The notes beneath the pieces are model-generated. The model worked only from the letters and a program-made list of their open reading frames with translations. It was not told the origin of the DNA and made no database searches. A stretch of DNA of 64,000 nt from Blastomonas sp. SL216 (lineage in GTDB: Bacteria; Pseudomonadota; Alphaproteobacteria; Sphingomonadales; Sphingomonadaceae). The DNA lies in NCBI GenBank assembly GCA_026625625.1, contig CP113055.1, positions 2,048,501 through 2,112,500 of the forward strand, written 5' to 3'. The position numbers and the translations under genes are program-made. Shown in pieces: positions 45,797-56,117 of the stretch (position 1 is the first letter of the stretch; every line of letters starts with the position of its first letter).

Positions 45797-47536
45797 TCAG
45801 CTCATCCGTTCGATCATGAAATCATACGCGCGCGAGGCGGGGACTGGCGGCGAATAGAAATAGCCCTGGCCATAGGAGCAGCCGAGCGCTGCGAGCGTAT
45901 GCGCAATTTCCAGCGTCTCGATGCCCTCGGCGGTGGTTTCCATGTTGAGCGCGGAAGCGAGCGAGAGGATCGCGCGGACGATGGCCACCTTGTCGCGTTC
46001 CTGCAGCATATGGGTGACGAAGCTGCGGTCGATCTTCAGCACGTCGATCGGCAATTGCTGCAGATAGGCCAGGTTCGAATAGCCGGTGCCGAAATCGTCC
46101 ATCGCCAGCGATACATCGAGCGCGCGCAGCGCGTTCATCACCTTAGCGGCGCGCGCGGGATCGCTGACCACGACCGATTCGGTCAGTTCCAGCATGATCC
46201 GCTCGGGCTTGGTCTTGTTGGCGCGCAAAATACCCGAGACCATGTTGGGAATGTCATCGCGGGCGAACTGCGCGGCGGACACGTTGACGCTGACCTTGAG
46301 CGGCAGCACCTCGCCCGCCTTGGCGTCCCATTCGTTCAGCACCTGGCATGCCCGGTCGAGCGCCCAGCGCCCCAGCGGCAGGATGAGTCCGCATTCCTCG
46401 GCCACGGGGATGAATTCTGCCGGAGAGATCATACCGTAATCGGGGTCCTTCCAGCGCGCCAGCGCCTCGAACCCGGTGACGAAGCCGTTGCTCAGATCGA
46501 TCAGCGGCTGGAAATACAGCTCCAGCCGGTCGAGTTCGATCGCCTTGCGCAGCTCGGTTTCCAGCGTGAAGCGGCGGCGCGCCTTGTCGAGCTCCTCGGG
46601 CGTATAGATTTCCGCCTGACGCGTCTGCTTGGCGCGCTTGAGCGCAATCTGCGACTGGCGGATGTAATTGGCGCAATCAGCCTGGCCGAGCTTGCTCAGC
46701 GCGATGCCGATCGCGCCGTCGATCTGGATTTCGAGGTCGGACAGCCGGTAGGGATCGGCAAAGATGCCGCGAATGCGGTTGACGATCCGCATCAGCTCGC
46801 GCTCGTTGGTGCCGCGCATCGGCACGAACAGCGCGAACTCGTTGCCGCCGATGCGCGCGACGATGTCGGTCTTGCGCATCCGGCCCATCAGGCGGCGCGC
46901 AACCGTGATGATCAGCTCGTCGCCGACAATGCTGCCGGCGCATTCGTTGATCTGGCTGAACCGGGCGATGTCGAGCGTGATGACGGCAAAGGCATTGAGC
47001 GCCGCACGGCCGCCCGCAGGCGCATCTGCGAGCCGGCTTTCGACCTCGTCCTCAAAGCCTGCACGATTGGGCAACCCGGTCAGGCTGTCGCGCATGGTTT
47101 CACGGCGGAAGCTGTCGTGAGTCTCGATCTCGCTGGTACGGTCGATCAGGCTCACAAGGAAATGCGGCCATTCCATCCCGCGCAGGTCCATCCGCGCGAC
47201 GGTCACGTCATAACGGCGCGGCTTGACCGGATCCTGCAAGGTCCAGGGCTTGACCGCCTTGCCGCTGTCATTGCGGTGGGCGACCGAAACCAGCTCGGTC
47301 AGCAGCCTGATATCGAGGCCGCCAGGTTCGGTCGGCGTGAGGCCGCGCTCCAGAAACGCCTTGTTGGCCGCCATGAGCTCGATCTCGTCGCCCGCGCGCA
47401 TCACCATCGCCGCCGGAATCGGCAGCGGATCGAGCGCAGCCATCACCAAAGGGTGCGAACGCGCGGCAAGACCCGCTCCGGGACGATCCGGAACGGCCCT
47501 GTTACGCGCGTTGGTTGGCGGTTTGGGACTGACCAT
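45797..47536 (-). CDS. PAS-GGDEF-EAL protein with degenerate GGDEF, probable c-di-GMP phosphodiesterase
   Basis: 579 residues from ATG (a GTG three codons up is possible). A PAS-like sensor (about 30-145) is followed by a GGDEF domain whose active motif is IGGNEF (Asp to Asn), then an EAL domain with FEALARW, the DDFGTGYS loop and VLKIDRSF, all of which look intact. The most likely activity is hydrolysis of c-di-GMP, with the GGDEF domain as a regulator (for example GTP sensing). There is no membrane segment. A hairpin overlaps the start. It ends adjacent to cca. Confidence 0.85.
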   Translation of the reverse strand: MVSPKPPTNARNRAVPDRPGAGLAARSHPLVMAALDPLPIPAAMVMRAGDEIELMAANKAFLERGLTPTEPGGLDIRLLTELVSVAHRNDSGKAVKPWTLQDPVKPRRYDVTVARMDLRGMEWPHFLVSLIDRTSEIETHDSFRRETMRDSLTGLPNRAGFEDEVESRLADAPAGGRAALNAFAVITLDIARFSQINECAGSIVGDELIITVARRLMGRMRKTDIVARIGGNEFALFVPMRGTNERELMRIVNRIRGIFADPYRLSDLEIQIDGAIGIALSKLGQADCANYIRQSQIALKRAKQTRQAEIYTPEELDKARRRFTLETELRKAIELDRLELYFQPLIDLSNGFVTGFEALARWKDPDYGMISPAEFIPVAEECGLILPLGRWALDRACQVLNEWDAKAGEVLPLKVSVNVSAAQFARDDIPNMVSGILRANKTKPERIMLELTESVVVSDPARAAKVMNALRALDVSLAMDDFGTGYSNLAYLQQLPIDVLKIDRSFVTHMLQERDKVAIVRAILSLASALNMETTAEGIETLEIAHTLAALGCSYGQGYFYSPPVPASRAYDFMIERMS

Positions 47537-47554
47537 GGTTAGCACCGGCTAACC
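47537..47554. promoter_or_regulatory. inverted repeat at the start of the GGNEF-EAL gene
   Basis: GGTTAGC and GCTAACC form 7-base arms with a four-base spacer, ending exactly at the ATG. It may be an operator or may mask the ribosome-binding region; no normal Shine-Dalgarno sequence is seen. Confidence 0.4.
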
Positions 47555-47610
47555 GGGAAAATGTAAAATTCACTTAAAGCCCAAGAAAAAGATTCGGACC
47601 CAAGAGAAAA

Positions 47611-49914
47611 TCACCCATCGAATTTGTTGTTCCGGGGGAAGCCATTGGGCGGCAGTCGTCCCGCCGCGCCGCGCGCAACGCGCCACAGGCCCATGTCCTT
47701 TTCGGTGCGCACGCGTCCGCTGTCGCCACCCATGGTCCAGCTCAGGCCGTCTTCCAGCCTGAATGTCGTAGCGTCAGACAGCGATCCGTCGCGATAGCGC
47801 TGCAGCTGCACGCCCTGTCCGCGCGCCATCACCGGCAGTTCGCCAATGGGGAAGACCACCAGCTTGCGATTCTCGCCCACCACCGCGACATGATCCGCGC
47901 TGGCAGGGACGGTGCGAATCACCATCAGCTTGACGCCGGTCTTCAGGTTCACCACCTGCCGCCCCTTCCGCGTCTCGGCGATCAGCTCACGCATTTCGGC
48001 CAGGAAACCGCGCCCGTTCGATGCGGCGAGCAGCAATTTGCCCTCGGCCTCATAGGGCATCAGCGCGATGATCTGCGCATCGGCATCCATGTCGAGCATG
48101 CCGCGCACCGGCTCGCCAAAGCCGCGCGCGCCAGGCAGCTTTTCAGCACCCAAAGTGTAGAAGCGGCCATTGTCGAGCGCGATCAGCAGCTTGTCGGTCG
48201 ACTGCGCGTGGAAGGCAAAGCCGGGGCCATCGCCTTCCTTGAACTTGGTGAGCTCGGCTGCCGACAGATCGGCATGGCCCTTCATCGCCTTGATCCAGCC
48301 GCGCCGCGACATGATGACGGTCACCGGCTCGCGCTCGATCATCGCCTCGAGCGGAATTTCGCGCGCGGGCGCGGCTTCCTGAAGATCGGTGCGGCGGCGG
48401 CCCAGCTCGGTCGTCTCCGAATAGAGCGCGCGCAAGGTTGTCAGGTCCTTCTTGAGCCGCGTGCGCTGGCGCGCCGGGCTGTCGAGCAGCTTGAGCAGCT
48501 CTTCCTGTTCCTTGATCAGCGCATCATGCTCGCGCCGCAGTTCCATTTCCTCAAGCTTGCGCAAGGACCGCAGCCGCATGTTGAGGATCGCCTCGGCCTG
48601 ACGGTCGGTCAGCTCGAACTCGGCCATCATCACCGGCTTGGGCTCGTCCTCGGTCCGGATGATCTCGATCACCCGGTCGAGGTTGAGATAAGCGATGATA
48701 TAGCCGCGCAACAGCTCCAGCCGCGCCGCGATCTTTTCCAGCCGGTGGCGGCTGCGATTGGTGAGGATCAGGATCTGGTGCCGCAGCCAGGATTCGAGCA
48801 GCGGCTTGATGCCCATCACCCCGGGCGTGCGGGTCTCATCCAGCACATTGAGATTGAGCGGAAAGCGGATTTCCAGGTCGGTCAGGCGATAGAGGCTGTC
48901 CTTGAGCACATCGACATCGACATTGCGGCTCTTGGGCTCGAGCACGATGCGGATGGTCTCGTCCGATTCATCGCGGACATCGGCGAGGATCGGCAGCTTC
49001 TTCTCGGCGATCAGGGTCGCGATCTGCTCGATCAGCTTGCCCTTCTGCACCTGATAGGGGATTTCGCTGATGACCAGCTGCCAGGTGCCGCCGGACAGCT
49101 TCTCGATGCCGGTCTGCTCCCAGTTGCCATCGGCTTGCCTGCCGGTCGAATAGCGCGCGCGCAGGCGGAACGCGCCGCGCCCGGTGCGATAGGCCTGCGA
49201 AATGCTCTCGGCGCTGTCGACCAGAAGGCCGCCGGTGGCGAAGTCGGGACCATGGAAATGCTCCATGATCGCCTCGTGCGTCGCCTCGGGCTGGTCGATC
49301 AGCAGCATCGCCGCGTCGATTACCTCGGCGACATTGTGCGAGGGGATGGAGGTCGCCATGCCCACCGCGATGCCGCTGGCGCCATTGGCGAGCAGATTGG
49401 GGAACAGGCCGGGGAAGACCTCGGGCTCTTCCTCCTCGCCATTATAGGTGGGCTTGAAGGCAACCGTGCCTTCGTCCAGCCCCGCCATCAGCTCGATCGC
49501 TGTGCGCGTCAGCCGCGCTTCAGTGTAGCGATAGGCGGCCGCGTTATCGCCATCGATATTGCCGAAATTGCCCTGCCCGTCGACCAGGGGATAGCGCAGC
49601 ACGAAATCCTGCGCGAGGCGGACCATCGCGTCATAGACCGAGGCATCGCCGTGCGGGTGGTACTTACCGATCACGTCGCCGACGACGCGGGCGCTCTTCT
49701 TGTAGCTGCTCGCCGGGTCGAGCTTCAGCTGCCGCATCGCCCAGAGCAGGCGGCGGTGAACGGGCTTCAACCCATCGCGCAGATCGGGCAGCGAGCGCGC
49801 AGTGATCGTGGAGAGCGCATAGACAAGATAGCGATCCGACAACGCACGGTCGAACGAGGTATTCTCGATTTCAGGAATGTCGTCGCCCGGAGGAGCGCTC
49901 GCCTCGTCTGCCAT
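47611..49914 (-). CDS. parC: DNA topoisomerase IV subunit A
   Basis: 767 residues. The catalytic Tyr lies in AYRYTEARL (about residues 125-135), the quinolone-determining region is [20 protein letters not shown], and the C-terminal beta-pinwheel is short, as in ParC rather than GyrA. It decatenates sister chromosomes. parE is not in the window. Confidence 0.95.
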   Translation of the reverse strand: MADEASAPPGDDIPEIENTSFDRALSDRYLVYALSTITARSLPDLRDGLKPVHRRLLWAMRQLKLDPASSYKKSARVVGDVIGKYHPHGDASVYDAMVRLAQDFVLRYPLVDGQGNFGNIDGDNAAAYRYTEARLTRTAIELMAGLDEGTVAFKPTYNGEEEEPEVFPGLFPNLLANGASGIAVGMATSIPSHNVAEVIDAAMLLIDQPEATHEAIMEHFHGPDFATGGLLVDSAESISQAYRTGRGAFRLRARYSTGRQADGNWEQTGIEKLSGGTWQLVISEIPYQVQKGKLIEQIATLIAEKKLPILADVRDESDETIRIVLEPKSRNVDVDVLKDSLYRLTDLEIRFPLNLNVLDETRTPGVMGIKPLLESWLRHQILILTNRSRHRLEKIAARLELLRGYIIAYLNLDRVIEIIRTEDEPKPVMMAEFELTDRQAEAILNMRLRSLRKLEEMELRREHDALIKEQEELLKLLDSPARQRTRLKKDLTTLRALYSETTELGRRRTDLQEAAPAREIPLEAMIEREPVTVIMSRRGWIKAMKGHADLSAAELTKFKEGDGPGFAFHAQSTDKLLIALDNGRFYTLGAEKLPGARGFGEPVRGMLDMDADAQIIALMPYEAEGKLLLAASNGRGFLAEMRELIAETRKGRQVVNLKTGVKLMVIRTVPASADHVAVVGENRKLVVFPIGELPVMARGQGVQLQRYRDGSLSDATTFRLEDGLSWTMGGDSGRVRTEKDMGLWRVARGAAGRLPPNGFPRNNKFDG

Positions 49915-50009
49915 GCTTCAGGCGCGTAGCAGCGCCAAAGCGTCAAGGCGAGAGGGTCGGCCCGGTTTTCTGGGGAAAATTTGTAGCCGGAGCACGGAAA
50001 ATCCGGCGA

Positions 50010-50771
50010 TCAGAACACGCCGTGCCGCCCCTTGCCCTGGGCAAAGCTGGTAGCACCGCTCAACGTCTCGCCGCTGGAGATCGTCTCGCGCCCCAATCTG
50101 GCCTCCAGCGCGATGGCATCGGCCTCGCCCAGCGACCATTGGGCCAATGCACTTGCCCGGTCGTTGCGCAGGCATTTTTGCGGAAAGGCTGCGATCTGCG
50201 TCGCCAGCTCGACCGCCAGCTCCAGCGCCCCGCCATGCCGCGCGACGCGGTTGGTCAGGCCCATGTCCTGCGCCTCTGCCGCGCCGACCTCGCGCCCGGT
50301 GAGCATCAGGTCCATCGCGCGCGAATGGCCGATCAGACGCGGCAGGCGGATCGTGCCCATATCGACCAGCGGCACCCCGAAACGGCGGCAGAACACGCCC
50401 ATCCGCGCAGTTTCCGCCATCACCCGCATGTCGCACCACAAGGCAAGCTCCATGCCGCCTGCCACGGCATAGCCCTCGATCGCGGCAATCACCGGCTTGG
50501 TCAGCTCCATCCGCGTCGGCCCCATCGGGGCCATGCCGGCATCGGTCACCGGACGCTTGTCGCCTTCACTCAAGGCCTTGAGATCGGCGCCGGCGCAGAA
50601 ATGCCCGCCCGCGCCGTGGAGGATCGCCACATGCACCGAGTCATCGGCATCGATCGCAGCGAAGGCGTCGTGCAGCGCCTGCGCAGTGGCGGCATCGACC
50701 GCATTGCGCCGGTCAGGCCGGTTGATGGTGACGATCGCCACCTGCTGCTTGTGATCGACCTTGACGTTCAT
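50010..50771 (-). CDS. enoyl-CoA hydratase/isomerase-family (crotonase) protein
   Basis: 253 residues from the ATG with GGGGAGAGG upstream. The crotonase oxyanion region is [11 protein letters not shown] and the substrate helix is [16 protein letters not shown]. Whether it is a hydratase, isomerase or a carnitinyl-type racemase cannot be told. A gene in the fatty-acid or CoA-ester metabolism is likely. It is divergent from purC. Confidence 0.87.
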   Translation of the reverse strand: MNVKVDHKQQVAIVTINRPDRRNAVDAATAQALHDAFAAIDADDSVHVAILHGAGGHFCAGADLKALSEGDKRPVTDAGMAPMGPTRMELTKPVIAAIEGYAVAGGMELALWCDMRVMAETARMGVFCRRFGVPLVDMGTIRLPRLIGHSRAMDLMLTGREVGAAEAQDMGLTNRVARHGGALELAVELATQIAAFPQKCLRNDRASALAQWSLGEADAIALEARLGRETISSGETLSGATSFAQGKGRHGVF

Positions 50772-50899
50772 CGTCCTCTCCCCTGGCTGCACGGATCGGT
50801 GCAGCAACCATCCCCCTGTCCGGTTTCATGACAGTAAACATGCGTGCCCAGACAGCGCAATTGCGTGCGACCACCCAAGCGGCTATAGGGGCGCTGAGA

Positions 50900-50942
50900 G
50901 ACGCCCCGGCCCTGCGTGCATTGGTTGCCGCACCGGGGCGTC
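50900..50942 (+). promoter_or_regulatory. purC leader stem-loop
   Basis: Perfect 10-base arms (GACGCCCCGG and CCGGGGCGTC) flank a 23-base loop, 26 bases before the purC ATG. No U-run follows. It may tune purC translation or be a site of RNA control. Confidence 0.45.
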
Positions 50943-50967
50943 CTGCTTTCTATCGGAGATACGTGCC

Positions 50968-51747
50968 ATGACCCGCCGCCGCCAGATTTACGAAGGCAAG
51001 GCCAAGATCCTCTACGAAGGTCCTGAGCCGGGCACGCTGATCCAGTATTTCAAGGATGATGCCACCGCGTTCAACGCCCAGAAAAAGGGCACGATCAACG
51101 GCAAGGGCGTGATCAACAACCGCATCAGCGAATATGTGTTCACCCGCCTTGGCCATATCGGCATCCCCACGCACTTCATCCGCCGCCTCAACATGCGCGA
51201 GCAGTTGGTGCGCCAGGTGGAGATCGTGCCGATCGAGGTTGTCGTGCGCAATGTCGCCGCCGGTTCGATCTGCAAGCGCCTAGGCCTGGAAGAAGGCCAG
51301 CCGCTGCCACACACGCTGATCGAATATTGCTACAAGGACGACAGCCTGGGCGATCCGCTGGTCGCCGAAGAGCATATCGCCTGCTTCGGCTGGGCCAGCC
51401 AGGAGGAGATGCAGGACATCTCGTCGATGGCGATCCGCATCAACGATTTCATGTGCGGCATGTTCGCGGCGATCGGCATCCGCCTGATCGACTTCAAGCT
51501 GGAATTCGGCCGTCAGTTCGACGGCGATTTCTCGCGCATCATCCTGGCGGACGAGATCAGCCCCGATGGCTGCCGCCTGTGGGACATCGAGACCGGCGAG
51601 AAGCTCGACAAGGACCGTTTCCGCCGCGATCTGGGCGGAGAGGTCGAGGCCTATCAGGAGGTCGCGCGGCGTCTGGGCCTGCTCAACGAAGGCGGCGACA
51701 ACGAGGTGCTCGACCTCGACAGCCACCGTCGCCGCAAGGGCAAATAA
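50968..51747 (+). CDS. purC: phosphoribosylaminoimidazole-succinocarboxamide synthase
   Basis: 259 residues from the ATG at [10 protein letters not shown]. Family motifs are [22 protein letters not shown] and DFKLEFG with [12 protein letters not shown]. It ligates aspartate to CAIR in purine synthesis. A long in-frame extension upstream is not used. It comes before purS and purQ on the same strand, but a metallopeptidase gene lies between them. Confidence 0.97.
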   Translation: MTRRRQIYEGKAKILYEGPEPGTLIQYFKDDATAFNAQKKGTINGKGVINNRISEYVFTRLGHIGIPTHFIRRLNMREQLVRQVEIVPIEVVVRNVAAGSICKRLGLEEGQPLPHTLIEYCYKDDSLGDPLVAEEHIACFGWASQEEMQDISSMAIRINDFMCGMFAAIGIRLIDFKLEFGRQFDGDFSRIILADEISPDGCRLWDIETGEKLDKDRFRRDLGGEVEAYQEVARRLGLLNEGGDNEVLDLDSHRRRKGK

Positions 51748-51846
51748 GCACGATCTTGACTGGCGGACGCTTGACGCGTCCGTCATCTTGCGTGGTCCTT
51801 TCGGCCATGCAACATTTCCGCCACACAACAGTAAAAGTGGGTGGAG

Positions 51847-54800
51847 ATGGATCGAGGCGGAAGGCTTCCCACAACCGTGGCGAAATCGGCGCTGGCTGGA
51901 ATGGCCGCTGCCGCGCTTGCGCTGCTACCGGCTCCGCTTCTGGCGCAATCGTCCGCGCCCCCTGATCCCGATTCGACCAGCACTCAAACGCCCCTGCCCA
52001 TCCGCGACGAGGCCGCTATTGCCGCTGCCTGGGGCTATGCGACGAGCGACCTTGCGCCTGACCCTGCAGTGCGGCTGGGCGTGCTGCCCAACGGCATGCG
52101 CTATGCCATCCGCAAGAATACGACGCCGCCGGGCACCGCGGTGATGCGGCTGCTGATCGATGTCGGATCGACGGCGGAAGCCGAGGATGAGCGCGGCCTT
52201 GCCCATTTCATCGAGCATATGGCGTTCAACGGCACCACCAACGTGCCCGAAGGCGAGATGATCAAGATTCTCGAGCGGCTGGGCCTCGAATTCGGCGCGG
52301 ATACCAACGCGTACACCAGCTATGATCAGACCGGCTATCTGCTCGACCTGCCCAATGTGAAGGCCGAGACGGTCGACACCGCCCTGTACCTGTTGCGCGA
52401 GACCGCGAGCGAGATCCGCTTCGCCCCCGCCTCGATCGACCGCGAGCGAGGGGTGATCCTGTCCGAACTGCGTACCCGCGCCAACTTCGCGCAGCGCAAC
52501 CGCGAATCGCTGTTCGAATTCACCGTGCCCGATACGCGCATCGCCACCCGCTCACCCATCGGCGACAAGAGCGTCATCGAGACCGCTCCGGCCGAGCGCT
52601 TCCGCAGCTTTTACGAGCGTTATTACACGCCCGGCCGCAGCACGCTGGTGGTGGTCGGCGATATCGACGTGGCCGAGATGGAGGCCAAGATCCAGGCGCG
52701 CTTCGCGAACTGGTCTGCCAGGCATGGCGAGGCACCGGACGTGCCGCTGGGCCGCATCGACACCGCGCGCACGGACCGGGCCAACATCTTCACGCATCCC
52801 GCGATCGACGAGGTGGCGACCGTCGTGCGCTTCTCTCCCTATGTCGAGGAGCCCGACAGCAAGGCGACCCGCCGGGCCAAGCTGACCCGCGCGCTGGCCT
52901 ATAACATCGTCGGGCGCAGGCTGGGCCGCATCGCGCGGCAGGAAAATGCCCCCTTTGTCGGCGCATCGGTCGGACGGTCGGATGTCTACAAGATCGCCAA
53001 CCAGTCGGTGCTGAACGTTGCGACGCGCGATGGCGAGTGGCAGCGCGGACTGGAGGCAGCCGAGCGCGAGCTGCGCGCGGCGCTGCGCTATGGCTTCACC
53101 AAGGCGGAACTCGCCGAACAGCTGGCCAATTTCACCACCGGCTATGAAAATGCGGTGCGCGGTCAGGAAACGCGGAGCAACGACCAGCTTGCCGACCAGA
53201 TCATGGGCATGGCCAAGGACGGGATGATCGTCACCACGCCCGAAAGCCAGCTCGAACGCTTTGCCGCGCTGCGCGATGCGCTGACGCCGAAGATATTGCT
53301 CAAGGCATTGCGCGAGGATTTCGGCACGCTCGACAAGCCGCTCATCCACCTGGCGACCAAGGTCGATCCGGCAGGCGGCGCGGACGGGGTGCGCACCGCC
53401 TTCGCACAGGCGCAGAAGACCAGGGTCGCCAAGCCCGAAGCCCGCGATGCGCAGGCCTTTGCCTATCAGGACTTTGGCGCGCCCGGCACCGTGGTGGCGG
53501 ACAGCACGATCGAGGATCTGGGCATCCGCACCATCCGCTTTGCCAACAACGTGCGGCTGAACCTCAAGAAGACCGATTTCGACAAGAACCGGGTGCTGGT
53601 GTCGCTGCGCATCGATGGCGGCGATCTGCTCGCCTCGCGCGACAAGCCCGAAGCCACCAGCCTGATGAACATCTTCGTGCGTGGCGGGCTGGAGGCGCAC
53701 AGCCTCGACGATCTCTATTCGATCTTCGCCGGCCGCGCGGTATCGCTCAATTTCGGATCGGGCGAGGATTATCTCGGCGGCTATCTCGCCACCACGCCCG
53801 AGGACCTGAAGCTGCAGATGCAGGTGCTGACCGCGTTCACCACGCATCCGGGCTATCGCAGCGAGGCGATCAACCAGTATCGCAGCTATCTGCCCAATTT
53901 CTACGCGCGGCTCAACGCGACGCCCGAAGGCGCGATCGGCAGCCAGATCGGCGCGATCCTGTCGGACAATGATCCGCGCTTTTCGCTCGCCGACAAGGCG
54001 GTGTTCGAACGGCTGACCTTTGACGACCTCAAGGCCGCGATCGGCGACCGGCTGGAGCGCGGGGCGATCGAGATCGGGCTGGTCGGCGATTTCGACGAGG
54101 AACAGGCCATCGCCGCGGTCGCGGCCACCTTCGGTGCGCTGGCAGAGCGCGAGGCGGAGTTCCGCGATTATGGCGAGGCCCGCACCCGCCAGTTCACGCA
54201 GAACCGCGCCCCGCGCATCCTGCACCACAAGGGCGAGGCCGATCAGGCGATCGTCGAATTCTACTGGCCGACCACCGACGACCGCGATTATCGCGAGGAT
54301 GTCCGCCTGCGCCTGCTGGCCGAGCTGCTGCAGATCAAGGTGACCGACCAGATCCGCGAGCAGCTGGGCGCGAGCTATTCGCCGGCGGCGCGGTCGTTCA
54401 CGTCATCGATCTATCCCGGCTATGGCTATATCCAGATCAGCACCAATGTCGCGGCGGGCGATGTCGACAAGGTGACTGATGCCGTGCGCCATATCGCAGC
54501 CGAACTGAGCGCCCCTGCGCCGCTGGCCGGATCGCCTTCGGTCCCCTCGCCGATCGCAGCCGACGAACTGGCCCGGGCACGCACGCCGATCCTGGAGAAC
54601 ATCGCCAACAGCGTGAAGAACAATGGTGCGTGGCTGGGTATCGTCGATTCCGCCCAGAGCAAGCCGGCCAAGCTCGACCGCTTCCGCAGCGGCGGCACCG
54701 CGTTCGGCAAGGTGGATGCCGATGAACTGCTGACGCTCGCGCGCACATATCTGGCGCCCGACCGGGCGGTGCTGGTGCAATCGCTGTACGAAGGCACGCA

Positions 54801-54861
54801 GACCGGCACCGCACTCGCCGCGCGTCAGTCGCCTGTCGCGGCCAATGCGACATCGGAATGA
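51847..54861 (+). CDS. exported M16-family zinc metallopeptidase
   Basis: About 1004 residues from ATG (a GTG two codons earlier is possible). A signal peptide ends near LLAQ-S. The inverted zinc motif HFIEH (H-x-x-E-H) with the downstream Glu in ERGVILSEL is in the N-terminal catalytic domain; a second pair of M16 domains without the motif follows, as in pitrilysin or PqqL-type enzymes. It is predicted to be periplasmic. It sits between purC and purS, which usually adjoin in alphaproteobacteria. Confidence 0.9.
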   Translation: MDRGGRLPTTVAKSALAGMAAAALALLPAPLLAQSSAPPDPDSTSTQTPLPIRDEAAIAAAWGYATSDLAPDPAVRLGVLPNGMRYAIRKNTTPPGTAVMRLLIDVGSTAEAEDERGLAHFIEHMAFNGTTNVPEGEMIKILERLGLEFGADTNAYTSYDQTGYLLDLPNVKAETVDTALYLLRETASEIRFAPASIDRERGVILSELRTRANFAQRNRESLFEFTVPDTRIATRSPIGDKSVIETAPAERFRSFYERYYTPGRSTLVVVGDIDVAEMEAKIQARFANWSARHGEAPDVPLGRIDTARTDRANIFTHPAIDEVATVVRFSPYVEEPDSKATRRAKLTRALAYNIVGRRLGRIARQENAPFVGASVGRSDVYKIANQSVLNVATRDGEWQRGLEAAERELRAALRYGFTKAELAEQLANFTTGYENAVRGQETRSNDQLADQIMGMAKDGMIVTTPESQLERFAALRDALTPKILLKALREDFGTLDKPLIHLATKVDPAGGADGVRTAFAQAQKTRVAKPEARDAQAFAYQDFGAPGTVVADSTIEDLGIRTIRFANNVRLNLKKTDFDKNRVLVSLRIDGGDLLASRDKPEATSLMNIFVRGGLEAHSLDDLYSIFAGRAVSLNFGSGEDYLGGYLATTPEDLKLQMQVLTAFTTHPGYRSEAINQYRSYLPNFYARLNATPEGAIGSQIGAILSDNDPRFSLADKAVFERLTFDDLKAAIGDRLERGAIEIGLVGDFDEEQAIAAVAATFGALAEREAEFRDYGEARTRQFTQNRAPRILHHKGEADQAIVEFYWPTTDDRDYREDVRLRLLAELLQIKVTDQIREQLGASYSPAARSFTSSIYPGYGYIQISTNVAAGDVDKVTDAVRHIAAELSAPAPLAGSPSVPSPIAADELARARTPILENIANSVKNNGAWLGIVDSAQSKPAKLDRFRSGGTAFGKVDADELLTLARTYLAPDRAVLVQSLYEGTQTGTALAARQSPVAANATSE

Positions 54862-54871
54862 CCGGCGGGAC

Positions 54872-55021
54872 TCAGCCCCGCGCGCGATAGCCGCTGATGA
54901 TCCCGAAGAGGAACGCCATGAACAGCGCGAGCTGAACATGGCCTTCCGGATCGCGCCATCCCAGCATCTCGTGCCCGAAGCCGAACAACCCGATGAACAT
55001 CGCCAATGCCAGGCCAGCCAT
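54872..55021 (-). CDS. small membrane protein (49 aa)
   Basis: A 49-residue frame with GGGGGAAAC just upstream of its ATG. Two hydrophobic stretches are visible: MAGLALAMFIGLFGFG and QLALFMAFLFGIISGY, separated by a polar turn HEMLGWRDPEGH. It starts and ends cleanly in the gap between the peptidase and purS, and lies antisense to them. A short inner-membrane protein is likely; its function is unknown. Confidence 0.6.
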   Translation of the reverse strand: MAGLALAMFIGLFGFGHEMLGWRDPEGHVQLALFMAFLFGIISGYRARG

Positions 55022-55196
55022 GTTTCCCCCGTTCTTGTGATGAACAAAAGGCTATGCTTCATCCGTTGACAGCGCTTTGTTAGGAAAGGTTAACGCAGGG
55101 GCGGGCAGCGCGAACCAAAATGCAGGGGCATAGGCCCTTGCCCCTTCGTCGCCGCGCGCTATAGGGCAGGCCATAGATTCTGGCAGGAGGACGCCG

Positions 55197-55430
55197 ATGA
55201 AGGCCCGCATCCATGTGACCCTGAAAGACGGTGTGCTCGATCCCCAGGGTCGCGCGATCCACCATGCGCTGGAAGGACTGGGCTTTGGCGGCGTGCAGGA
55301 TGTCCGCGCCGGCCGCCTGATCGAACTCACCCTGGCCGATGGCACCAGCGACGAGGATATCGACGCCATGTGCCGCAAGCTGCTCGCCAATATGGTCATC
55401 GAAAACTACCGGGTCGAGAAGGTCGCATGA
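55197..55430 (+). CDS. purS: phosphoribosylformylglycinamidine synthase subunit PurS
   Basis: 77 residues with AGGAGG upstream. It has the PurS ferredoxin-like pattern [19 protein letters not shown] and [13 protein letters not shown]. PurS bridges PurQ and PurL in the FGAM synthase complex. Its stop overlaps the purQ start. Confidence 0.96.
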   Translation: MKARIHVTLKDGVLDPQGRAIHHALEGLGFGGVQDVRAGRLIELTLADGTSDEDIDAMCRKLLANMVIENYRVEKVA

Positions 55431-56101
55431 AATCGGCGGTCATCACCTTCCCCGGATCGAACTGCGACCGCGATCTGGCGGTGGCGATCGAGCGGGTGAC
55501 CGGGCATGCGCCGATCCGGCTGTGGCACGGCGAGCAGAGCCTGCCCGAGGGGCTGGACCTGATCGGCGTACCCGGCGGATTTTCCTATGGCGACTATCTG
55601 CGCTCCGGCGCGATGGCGGCCCGCTCTCCGGTGATCGGCGCGGTTGTCGCCGCCGCAGAGCGCGGCGTTGCGGTGCTGGGCATCTGCAACGGCTTCCAGA
55701 TCCTCACCGAATCCGGCCTGCTGCCCGGTGCGCTGATGCGCAATGCCGGCATCCGTTTCGTCTGCCGCACGGTGGAGCTGAAGGTGGAAAACGCCGACAG
55801 CCGCTTCACCCGGCTGTACAGCCAGGGCGAGACGATCCGCATTCCGGTCGCGCATCATGACGGCAACTATTTCGCCGACGATGCGACGCTCGACCGGATC
55901 GAGGGCGAAGGCCAGGTCGCGTTCCGCTATGCTGAACCCGTCAACGGATCAGCGCGCGATATTGCAGGCGTTCTGAATGCAAAGGGCAATGTCCTGGGCA
56001 TGATGCCGCACCCCGAGCGGGTGGTCGAACCGCAGCATGGCAATACCGATGGCGCGCGGTTGTTCGAGGCACTGGCTCAATCGGTGCTGGAACGGGCCTG
56101 A
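55427..56101 (+). CDS. purQ: phosphoribosylformylglycinamidine synthase subunit PurQ
   Basis: 224 residues from the ATG overlapping purS. It is a class I glutamine amidotransferase with nucleophile Cys 87 in GICNGFQIL and the catalytic His-Glu in MPHPERV. It supplies ammonia to PurL. purL is not adjacent in this window; the next gene is convergent. Confidence 0.96.
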   Translation: MKSAVITFPGSNCDRDLAVAIERVTGHAPIRLWHGEQSLPEGLDLIGVPGGFSYGDYLRSGAMAARSPVIGAVVAAAERGVAVLGICNGFQILTESGLLPGALMRNAGIRFVCRTVELKVENADSRFTRLYSQGETIRIPVAHHDGNYFADDATLDRIEGEGQVAFRYAEPVNGSARDIAGVLNAKGNVLGMMPHPERVVEPQHGNTDGARLFEALAQSVLERA

Positions 56102-56117
56102 CACCTGATCGGGCGGT

